From: Gemmatimonadota bacterium
GTDB lineage: Bacteria; 4572-55; J002
Direction of reading: 5' to 3'
Length of the DNA: 12,747 bases
Assembly (NCBI GenBank): GCA_003697105.1
Contig: RFFQ01000172.1
Coordinates: forward strand, 1-12,747
Shown here piece after piece: positions 7,479 to 12,747 of this stretch. The translations under genes were made by a program, and so were the position numbers. Below the pieces are notes generated by a model. It made no database searches. It had not been told where the DNA came from and was given only the letters and a program-made list of their open reading frames with translations. Each line of letters starts with the position of its first letter. Within the stretch, counting starts at the first letter, position 1.

Positions 7479-8465
7479 TCAAATGAGAAAAAAGAGTTCT
7501 TCGATCACGACCACGCAGAGCCGGACGAGGATGCTGACCACGACCAGCAGTAAAAGGGTAGTGCGTAGCCCCCGCCGGAGCATCCAATGGGCGATCAATC
7601 CGGGAATAATTGAGCCGATCACGCGTAGTTCCAGTTCTGTGCCTGCCGTCCCACTACCGAGTGCCAGCGCGGGTGCGGCGTCCATCAGGTGGACAAAGAA
7701 AAAACCAAGTAAAATGCAGATCACCATTTGCCGCCGCCCGTAAATAAACGCAATTTGGCTAATACCCCAGCGGACGACCCCATAAATCAGCACGGCAACG
7801 AGGAGCGTCGGGACGATGGAGAGGAGTTTTGTACCGACTTCACCAATTGCCCCGGCGTTGTGGAGGGTCATCGCGATATAGCCCGGTACCACAATGCCGC
7901 CTGCCATCAAGTTGAAAAATTCCTCCCCAATGGCAAAATTGAGCAGAATACCGATACCGATGGCGATCCACATGAGTACTTCTTTACTGGAGATGGCTAC
8001 GAAATAATCGAGTTCGGGGAAGGTCTCGCCGCCACGCATCAAAATTAAGGTGAGCCGGATCAGGATTGCCGCGACCAGCATCATGGAGATGGTCTGCATC
8101 ACCCCGTTGCGCACCATCCAATACGCCAGCAGACCCGGAATAATGTACCCCACTGGATAGAGCGGAATGATGAGGTCACCTATAACCCACTGTTGGATCA
8201 AAAAATGGTTGGGAATGCTCAGGATAAAACCAAACAGCATACACAGAATAATTTGCCGCCGTCCGAAAAGAAACACAAAGTTGGAGAGCGCCCGAATCAG
8301 GTAATAGACCACAAGGGCAATCAAGATGGAGACAATGACACTGGAGGGTTGGTGAAGCATCAATGCCATATATCCGGGCACAATCATACCACCGGAAGCA
8401 AGCCCGAAAAACTCCGTGAAGATCAAGCTTAATAAAAATCCGAGGGAGAGTGCTTGTTCGATCAT
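7479..8465 (-). CDS. pgsC: Double-length PgsC/CapC-like membrane protein
   Basis: PgsC (CapC) is the integral-membrane partner of the PgsB amide ligase in poly-gamma-glutamate synthesis. This product has 328 residues, roughly twice the usual 150, and consists of two homologous halves. GGMIVPGYMAL (25-35) matches GGIVVPGYIAM (189-199); FGRRQIILCMLFGF (67-80) matches YGRRQMVICILLGF (242-255); GYIIPGLLAYWMVRNG (106-121) matches GSIIPGLIAHWMLRRG (284-299). Many hydrophobic segments indicate a polytopic inner-membrane protein. The ATG overlaps the pgsB stop as ATGA, implying translational coupling and a stable B-C complex. The family call rests on these motifs and the neighbour; the polymer made is not known. 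Confidence 0.88.
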   Translation of the reverse strand: MIEQALSLGFLLSLIFTEFFGLASGGMIVPGYMALMLHQPSSVIVSILIALVVYYLIRALSNFVFLFGRRQIILCMLFGFILSIPNHFLIQQWVIGDLIIPLYPVGYIIPGLLAYWMVRNGVMQTISMMLVAAILIRLTLILMRGGETFPELDYFVAISSKEVLMWIAIGIGILLNFAIGEEFFNLMAGGIVVPGYIAMTLHNAGAIGEVGTKLLSIVPTLLVAVLIYGVVRWGISQIAFIYGRRQMVICILLGFFFVHLMDAAPALALGSGTAGTELELRVIGSIIPGLIAHWMLRRGLRTTLLLLVVVSILVRLCVVVIEELFFLI

Positions 8466-9670
8466 GCGCGGGTTTCCTCCTCAAGCTTCGGGGTGATATG
8501 GCTCCGGTGTCTAAAATAATTAACGATCTGGGTCCCCGATTTATACTTGCCGACCATGTTGCCAATACCCAGTACAATAGACCGGTCATCGGTCAGATCG
8601 AGTACCATTTCAAATACCTCTTCGCCGGAAGCGACGCCCATGCTGATCGCCTGTTGGCGAGGGAAGTTCAATGCCGTAAGGACATCATGGACCCGGTCGG
8701 TACTATCCCCGACCAGCAGAACATAATCACACGGCATGTGCTGCACAATGGCTTCTGCAAGTTGTTCTGCCCGTTCCAACCGGTCATCCCGAATCGTCAG
8801 CACAATAATGCGCTTGCCACCATTATCAAACCGTTCCAGTACCAGATTGTAAACCAGAATCGTTGATTCTGGGTCATTGGCGGCAAATCCGTTGGCAAAC
8901 CGGATGCGTTTATACGGGATATAGTCCACATCAAAGACCTCAAGTGCTCCGCTATCCGGCACGGTTTGGTGCAAACCTGCCATGGCTTTTTCTCGTGGAA
9001 TACCCAAATGCTGGCAGACCGCTAGCGCCAGTGCCACGTTATCTCGATGTTCCACGTAGCGAAACCCGCGCAAATCCTCGTCCGTTACGGTTTCTGGGTC
9101 GGCGTAGATAAGTTGGGTACCTCGCTTTTTCGCGATTTTTTCCATCAGGGGAAACATTTTCTGTTCTGAGGTAAACACGACGCCGTTGAAGGGAATCGTG
9201 TTACAAAGGGCACGGGTGATGTCTTCGAGGGAATTCCCCATTTCACCCAAATGGTCGAGACGGGTATTGGTGATGACGCCTACGGTGGAGCGTACCATTT
9301 GGTGTTCTACAATCCACTGGAATTGGGGCTGAACCGCCATGCACTCAAAGACAATCGCATCGACTTGCCGGTCGGCGGCATAACGTAACATGCGGGCTTG
9401 TTCAATGATATTGGCTTTTGTCCGGCGGTAAATCTCCTCTTCAGTACCATCTTCCATCACTAATTTAGGGTATGTTCCGGTTACTTTTGTGAGGGTTTGA
9501 AAGCCGGATTCCCGTAAGCCGCTGCCGATTAACCGCGTGACGCTGGATTTACCTCGTGTTCCATTAACGTGAATGCGGTGAGCGATTTTATACGCGGCAC
9601 GGCGCGTTTCAAAAAATTCATACGCCCCAAAACCCACTAAAAACAGAATCAACGGTAAGATCAATTGCAT
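8462..9670 (-). CDS. pgsB: PgsB/CapB-like Mur-ligase-family amide ligase
   Basis: This is an ATP-dependent ligase predicted to join amino acids (glutamate in the classical enzyme) by gamma-amide bonds at the inner face of the membrane. The 402 residues fit the family. Residues 1-14 form a short N-terminal membrane anchor. The P-loop is NGTRGKSS (36-43, K41, S42). Further PgsB/Mur-type motifs are FECMAVQP (108-115), ITNTRLDHLGEMG (133-145), RFANGFAANDPEST in the C-terminal half, and GIGNMVGKYKSGTQIVNYF near the end. The start has AAGGAT (9682-9677) 6 nt upstream. It overlaps pgsC by 4 bp and probably heads an operon with pgsC and the S46 peptidase. No pgsA/capA or pgsE gene is present in the window. 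The call is firm at family level, and substrate identity is assumed by homology. Confidence 0.92.
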   Translation of the reverse strand: MQLILPLILFLVGFGAYEFFETRRAAYKIAHRIHVNGTRGKSSVTRLIGSGLRESGFQTLTKVTGTYPKLVMEDGTEEEIYRRTKANIIEQARMLRYAADRQVDAIVFECMAVQPQFQWIVEHQMVRSTVGVITNTRLDHLGEMGNSLEDITRALCNTIPFNGVVFTSEQKMFPLMEKIAKKRGTQLIYADPETVTDEDLRGFRYVEHRDNVALALAVCQHLGIPREKAMAGLHQTVPDSGALEVFDVDYIPYKRIRFANGFAANDPESTILVYNLVLERFDNGGKRIIVLTIRDDRLERAEQLAEAIVQHMPCDYVLLVGDSTDRVHDVLTALNFPRQQAISMGVASGEEVFEMVLDLTDDRSIVLGIGNMVGKYKSGTQIVNYFRHRSHITPKLEEETRA

Positions 9671-9719
9671 CGGATGATCCTTATATTTGTGGCAACAATA
9701 AGGGTTGAATTACGGGAAT

Positions 9720-9748
9720 GATTTAGGGTGAAACCCCTGTAATGTCAA
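9720..9748 (-). promoter_or_regulatory. Candidate promoter for the pgsB operon
   Basis: On the minus strand a perfect TTGACA (9748-9743) is followed after 17 bp by TAAATC (9725-9720), about 50 bp before the pgsB ATG. The -35 and spacing are ideal but the -10 is poor (3/6). Confidence 0.45.
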
Positions 9749-9880
9749 GCCTATTTTGAGGAGGGACGTCTTCTTGCCGGTACCTCCGGTAGATATACCC
9801 GCCATAACTAAGCCTGTAATTTATTCTTTATCAATATGTTATGTCCAATTTTCCAACCGTTTGAAAGGTTTTTTTTGATC

Positions 9881-9909
9881 TTGACATGACTTTTTGATTT
9901 CATTATACT
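9881..9909 (+). promoter_or_regulatory. Strong sigma70-type promoter for the HNH-carrier-regulator operon
   Basis: TTGACA (9881-9886), a 17-bp spacer and TATACT (9904-9909) give a perfect -35 and a 5/6 -10. Transcription should start near 9916, leaving a leader of about 63 nt before the HNH gene. A T-rich run precedes the -35 (9870-9877). Confidence 0.8.
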
Positions 9910-9913
9910 TGGC

Positions 9914-9943
9914 ACTGCTCTCTGCATTGTTTACGAGCAGTTT
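9914..9943 (+). terminator. Hairpin with short T run in the HNH leader (possible attenuator)
   Basis: ACTGCTC (9914-9920) pairs with GAGCAGT (9935-9941) over a 14-nt loop, and T residues follow (9941-9944). It begins at or next to the predicted transcription start. It could be an attenuator or a 5' stabilising stem; the T run is short. Confidence 0.35.
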
Positions 9944-9978
9944 TCCCCTGATTTTCATTTTGTAGTAGGTGTCGTGTT

Positions 9979-10485
9979 ATGCTGAATCGAAGTGTTCTTA
10001 TTCTGAATCAGAACTACGAACCGTTAACAACGTGTTCTGTTCGCCGGGGGATTGTGCTGATGTATTTGAATAAAGCCGAGCTTGTAGAGACCTACGATGG
10101 TGCCGTTGTAAAATCGGTACGTCATCAATTTGTGGTTCCTTCCGTCTTGCGTTTACTGTCGTACGTCCGCCGGACGCATCGCCGCATCCCCTTATCTCGC
10201 CGAAATGTCCTAAAGCGTGACGGCCACCGTTGCCAGTATTGTGGCACGACTGAAGCCCCTCTGACAATCGATCACATTGTACCGCGTAAGTTTGGCGGCC
10301 AAGACACGTGGGAAAATCTCGTCACGGCATGTGCCGCGTGCAATACGCAAAAAGGGCATCGTACGCCGGAACAAGCCGGGATGTCCCTCTCCCGAAAACC
10401 CAAAGAACCCCACTATTTTATGTCGATCTTGTCCGCTAGCAAACAACCGGATGAGAAGTGGAAACCCTACTTATTTATGAGCTGA
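9979..10485 (+). CDS. HNH endonuclease family protein
   Basis: This is a stand-alone 168-residue HNH protein of a family common in bacterial genomes, with no known dedicated target. An N-terminal region of about 75 residues (LNRSVLILNQNYEPL..., with RRGIVLMYLNKAE) precedes the nuclease fold. Two zinc knuckles, C85-x-x-C88 and C118-x-x-C121, frame D98-H99 in TIDHIVPRKFGG, with N113 (WENLVTAC) and CNTQKGHRTP (121-130) completing the motif. All expected HNH residues are intact. The ATG is preceded by a weak AGTAGGTG. The gene is first in a likely operon, 18 nt before the biotin carrier gene. It is not flanked by intron or intein signals. A DNA repair or nicking role is possible but not shown. 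Confidence 0.88.
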   Translation: MLNRSVLILNQNYEPLTTCSVRRGIVLMYLNKAELVETYDGAVVKSVRHQFVVPSVLRLLSYVRRTHRRIPLSRRNVLKRDGHRCQYCGTTEAPLTIDHIVPRKFGGQDTWENLVTACAACNTQKGHRTPEQAGMSLSRKPKEPHYFMSILSASKQPDEKWKPYLFMS

Positions 10486-10503
10486 ACATGAAAGGATAAG
10501 CGG

Positions 10504-11016
10504 TTGAAATATTTTGTGACGATTAATGGTAATGATTATGAAGTGCGTATTGATTCAGCCGTAATTGGCGAGTTTGAAGTACACCTCAACGGCAAGCCGG
10601 TGCAGGTGGATGCCGCACCTACCGGATTAAGCACCTCTTATCTCCTGAATCACGTCCATTATGAAACGGCAGTTAGCAAAAAAAATGGGAATGAATACCG
10701 GGTGAATGTCGATGGGATCGATTTCACGGCGATTATTCAAGATGAGGTCGAAAAGCGCTTTGAGCAACAATCCGGTAAAAAGCTTATTGATAAAAATATA
10801 GCAGTGGTCAAATCGCCAATGCCGGGGCTGATCCTTTCCGTTGAAGTGGAAGAAGGGCAGCCCGTCAACCCCGGTGACGGTTTGATCATTATGGAAGCCA
10901 TGAAAATGGAAAATGAACTAAAAGCCAGTGCCCGCGGTATTGTAAAAACAATACACGTTCAGCAAGGCGATAAAGTGGAAATGAATGTGGCTTTGATCAC
11001 CTTGGATATTCGCTAA
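10504..11016 (+). CDS. Biotin carboxyl carrier protein (biotin/lipoyl attachment domain)
   Basis: This small carrier subunit of an acyl-CoA carboxylase or decarboxylase carries CO2 on biotin. The 170 residues comprise a beta-rich N-terminal region (residues 1 to about 80, MKYFVTINGNDYEVRI), a short charged linker, and a C-terminal biotinyl domain from about 100 to 170. The biotinylation motif is EAMKME (131-136), with K134 as the attachment site. PMPG (105-108) is at the expected distance before it. The start is a TTG at 10504 with AAGGAT about 8 nt upstream; it gives the full N-terminal strand, while an in-frame GTG at 10516 would remove it. No carboxylase alpha or beta subunit is adjacent. 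The methylmalonyl-CoA mutase gene downstream suggests propionyl-CoA carboxylase service. Oxaloacetate or methylmalonyl-CoA decarboxylase is an alternative. Confidence 0.9.
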   Translation: MKYFVTINGNDYEVRIDSAVIGEFEVHLNGKPVQVDAAPTGLSTSYLLNHVHYETAVSKKNGNEYRVNVDGIDFTAIIQDEVEKRFEQQSGKKLIDKNIAVVKSPMPGLILSVEVEEGQPVNPGDGLIIMEAMKMENELKASARGIVKTIHVQQGDKVEMNVALITLDIR

Positions 11017-11034
11017 TTCTCATTACTCAAGACC

Positions 11035-11050
11035 TTCTCCATGGGGGGAA
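11035..11050 (+). promoter_or_regulatory. Possible hairpin sequestering the receiver gene's ribosome-binding site
   Basis: TTCTCC (11035-11040) can pair with GGGGAA (11045-11050), one pair being G-U, over a 4-nt ATGG loop. The right arm is the Shine-Dalgarno sequence 5 nt before the receiver ATG at 11055. It is short and may be fortuitous. Confidence 0.25.
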
Positions 11051-11054
11051 ATAT

Positions 11055-11420
11055 ATGGCAACAATCCTGATTGTCGAAGATAATGAAAATGTTCGACAAG
11101 CGTATCAGTTGATTTTGCAGTCCGAAGGATACACGACCCTAGAAGCCAGCAATGGTAAAGAGGCTTTGGAAATCATCAGCCTTCACCCGCTAGATTTGGT
11201 TTTGCTAGATGTCGGCTTGCCCGATATTAACGGTTTTGATGTCCTTTCGACGCTCCGGAAAACCAACACCGATTTGCCGGTGTTAGTGGTTACGGCGTAT
11301 TCAAGCATCAAAAAGGTCATTGAAATCATGGATTTGGGCATCTCGGGCTATCTGGTTAAACCCGTACCGGGTGAAAAGATGATCGAAAAGGTGAAGGAAA
11401 TTTTGAATCCGGCAGCATAA
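11055..11420 (+). CDS. Single-domain response regulator (CheY-like receiver)
   Basis: This is a phospho-receiver with no output domain, 121 residues. It carries the acidic pair E8-D9, the phosphoacceptor D52 (LLDVGLP), T80 (VVTAYSS) and K102 followed by P103 (LVKP), so it is a complete, likely active receiver. Such proteins pass phosphate or signal by protein contact. No histidine kinase lies in the window. A GGGGGGAA Shine-Dalgarno precedes the ATG. The next gene begins 26 nt later and also has a receiver domain, so both may take phosphate from the same kinase or act in a relay. That link is inference. Confidence 0.92.
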   Translation: MATILIVEDNENVRQAYQLILQSEGYTTLEASNGKEALEIISLHPLDLVLLDVGLPDINGFDVLSTLRKTNTDLPVLVVTAYSSIKKVIEIMDLGISGYLVKPVPGEKMIEKVKEILNPAA

Positions 11421-11446
11421 ACCCTGCCCGGGGAAGGATGGCGTGG

Positions 11447-12514
11447 ATGCAAGAGCGAGATCATCCGGCAAAAATTCTGATTGTCGATGATGAAAAATAT
11501 ATTTTGATGCTCCTAGAAACCCATTTGAAAAAAGACTATACCGTCATAAAAGCCACGAATGGTCTCGAAGCGTGGGACGTGATCCGTCGGGAAAATCCAG
11601 ATATGATCCTAACCGACGTGATGATGCCCCATAAAAACGGGTTTGAATTATGCCGGGAAGTCAAAACACACGATGAGACCCGGTTTATCCCAGTGGTGAT
11701 GGTCACAGCTCTCGGGAAAAAAGAAGACCGGATCAAAGGGTTGGAAGCCGGCGCAGATGACTTTTTAACCAAGCCATTCAATGAATTGGAACTCCGAACC
11801 CGTGTCAAATCGTTGTTACGGGTCAAAAAATTGCATGATGAAATTGAACATAAAAACCGGTTACTAAACGAGATTTTAACCAAGTATGTTAGTAAAGAGG
11901 TCTCCCAGACTATCCTTAGCAATCCCGATAAGTATCTTAAATTAGGAGGAGAAGCGCGGGAAGTCACCATTTTATTTGCGGATATTCGCGGTTTTACAAA
12001 ATTTTCCGAACAATTCCCCGCGCGGGAAGTTGTGGATATCCTGAATCAGTTCTTCTCGGAATTAGTGAAAGTGGTCTTCCGCTACCGGGGCACGTTTGAT
12101 AAATACATGGGAGATTGCATCATGGCGTTTTACGGCGCACCGGTTCAATATGAAGATGATGTGTTGCGTGCGGTTCAAACGGCAGTGGAAATGCAACGAG
12201 TTTTTCACCGGATGGAAACCGACCTTCATCACCGAATCCCCAACGCACAACTGGGGTTGGGTATCGGGATCAATACCGGCGAAGTGATTGTCGGCAATAT
12301 CGGTTCCGAAACCTTTATGGATTATACGGTTGTGGGGGACGAGGTTAATATCGCCAAACGATTGGAAGAAATGACCCAAGCCGGTCAGATTCTAATTAGC
12401 CACCAAACCTACAACCGGGTGAATGATATTATCACCGCCACAAAGATACCGGGGCAGCAGTTAAAAGGTAAAGCACAACCCATTGATTTATACCAAATTA
12501 ACTATCTGATTTAA
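11447..12514 (+). CDS. Response regulator with class III adenylate cyclase domain
   Basis: This is a cytoplasmic two-component output protein that would make cAMP under control of receiver phosphorylation. The 355 residues comprise a receiver (about 8-125) with D14-D15, D57 (ILTDVMMP), T87 and K109; a helical linker (about 126-160, rich in K/E/L); and a class III nucleotidyl cyclase domain (about 170-355). In the cyclase, metal-binding D179 (FADIRGFT) and D223 (YMGD), adenine-specifying K219 and D292 (DYTVVG), and transition-state N301 and R305 (VNIAKRLE) are all present. It should therefore be an active adenylate cyclase, not a guanylate one. The ATG at 11447 is preferred because GGAAGGA ends about 8 nt upstream; the ATG at 11438 overlaps that site and adds three residues. 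It is the last gene before a hairpin. Confidence 0.93.
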   Translation: MQERDHPAKILIVDDEKYILMLLETHLKKDYTVIKATNGLEAWDVIRRENPDMILTDVMMPHKNGFELCREVKTHDETRFIPVVMVTALGKKEDRIKGLEAGADDFLTKPFNELELRTRVKSLLRVKKLHDEIEHKNRLLNEILTKYVSKEVSQTILSNPDKYLKLGGEAREVTILFADIRGFTKFSEQFPAREVVDILNQFFSELVKVVFRYRGTFDKYMGDCIMAFYGAPVQYEDDVLRAVQTAVEMQRVFHRMETDLHHRIPNAQLGLGIGINTGEVIVGNIGSETFMDYTVVGDEVNIAKRLEEMTQAGQILISHQTYNRVNDIITATKIPGQQLKGKAQPIDLYQINYLI

Positions 12515-12546
12515 ACACCAACATACGCCATACTCGTGATCCGAAA

Positions 12547-12586
12547 GAGACCAGAATCCGATAGGATGTTGGTCTCATTGTATTTT
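12547..12586 (+). terminator. Probable intrinsic terminator after the cyclase gene
   Basis: GAGACCA (12547-12553) pairs with TGGTCTC (12570-12576). Inside it ATCC (12556-12559) pairs with GGAT (12564-12567) over a GATA tetraloop, separated by a 2x2 internal loop. The tail ATTGTATTTT is only moderately T-rich. The next gene starts 33 nt after the stem, so it could equally lie in that gene's leader. Confidence 0.6.
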
Positions 12587-12609
12587 AGGTTACTTAAAAA
12601 GGGAATTGT

Positions 12610-12747
12610 ATGATGACATCATCAGAACCGTTTACCTATCCAGAATTGAAATTTACCGAAGATTTTGAGTATCCCACGATGGAGATGTGGCGGGAGGCGG
12701 TTGTTCAATCGCTCAAAGGGCTTCCCTTTGAAAAACTCCTGACCAAA
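12610..12747 (+). CDS. Methylmalonyl-CoA mutase family protein, N-terminal fragment
   Basis: Only the first 46 codons lie in the window; the frame is open to the edge. The segment MEMWREAVVQSLKG followed by PFEKLLTK resembles the N-terminal region of methylmalonyl-CoA mutase subunits, where a W-x-x-x-V-x-x-x-LKG-x-PFEKLLTKT pattern precedes the substrate-binding TIM barrel. The enzyme isomerises (R)-methylmalonyl-CoA and succinyl-CoA with adenosylcobalamin. The short acidic leader suits the small subunit (MutA), but this cannot be settled from 46 residues. AAAAAGGGA precedes two consecutive ATG codons (12610 and 12613); the second has the better spacing. The biotin carrier upstream fits a propionyl-CoA pathway. 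Confidence 0.75.
   Translation, partial: MMTSSEPFTYPELKFTEDFEYPTMEMWREAVVQSLKGLPFEKLLTK

Larger units (their letters stand above)
9671..9978. other. Divergent intergenic region between pgsB and the HNH gene
   Basis: This 308-bp AT-rich stretch contains no gene. It carries candidate promoters for both flanking operons and a hairpin in the HNH leader, described separately. A GGAGG/CCTCC inverted pair around 9760-9787 could form a small stem but lacks other support. No riboswitch or tRNA fold was recognised. Confidence 0.6.

Noticed and set aside
7429-8048. Plus-strand open frames opposite the pgsC gene
   Set aside because: They are antisense to a well-supported membrane protein gene, match no family and lack ribosome-binding sites.
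9979-10485. HNH gene as part of a homing intron, intein or defence island
   Set aside because: It has its own promoter and no intron or intein boundaries, and its neighbours are metabolic and signalling genes, not restriction or defence genes.

Overview
This 12.7 kb window looks like ordinary chromosome from a Gram-negative, menaquinone-using bacterium, most likely a member of the FCB superphylum (Bacteroidetes/Calditrichaeota/Marinimicrobia-like). The taxonomic pointers are a C-terminal YPNPFNP-type tail of the FlgD-like/type IX-sorting kind on a secreted protein, an S46 dipeptidyl peptidase, LVIVD repeats, menaquinone genes and a methylmalonyl-CoA mutase start. No IS element, phage gene, tRNA, rRNA or CRISPR array was seen. 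The phylum assignment is inference from family content only.

Layout. (1) 1-2073, plus strand: a non-coding leader with a candidate promoter, then menG (demethylmenaquinone methyltransferase) and menB (dihydroxynaphthoyl-CoA synthase), closed by an intrinsic terminator. (2) 2098-5238: two divergent genes for exported proteins, a 736-residue LVIVD-repeat protein on the minus strand and a redoxin on the plus strand. The intergenic region between them carries a symmetric set of four TATCACR half-sites, each pair followed 9 bp later by a possible -10 box. (3) 5299-5341: a bidirectional terminator between convergent genes. (4) 5378-9670, minus strand: an apparent operon pgsB - double-length pgsC - S46 peptidase. 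pgsB and pgsC overlap by ATGA, and the peptidase follows 37 nt after pgsC. (5) 9881-12586, plus strand: a good sigma70-type promoter, then an HNH nuclease, a free-standing biotin carboxyl carrier protein, a single-domain response regulator and a receiver-adenylate cyclase fusion, ending in a hairpin. (6) 12610 to the edge: the first 46 codons of a methylmalonyl-CoA mutase family gene.

How the genes may work together. menG and menB serve the quinone pool. The carrier protein and the mutase suggest propionyl-CoA carboxylation to methylmalonyl-CoA and then succinyl-CoA, with phospho-signalling and cAMP genes placed between them. The pgsB/pgsC pair implies an amide-linked surface or secreted polymer such as poly-gamma-glutamate, but no pgsA/capA lies in the window and an exported dipeptidyl peptidase takes the downstream position. 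The most unusual items are the symmetric operator array at 4375-4467 and the pgsB-pgsC(duplicated)-S46 cluster.
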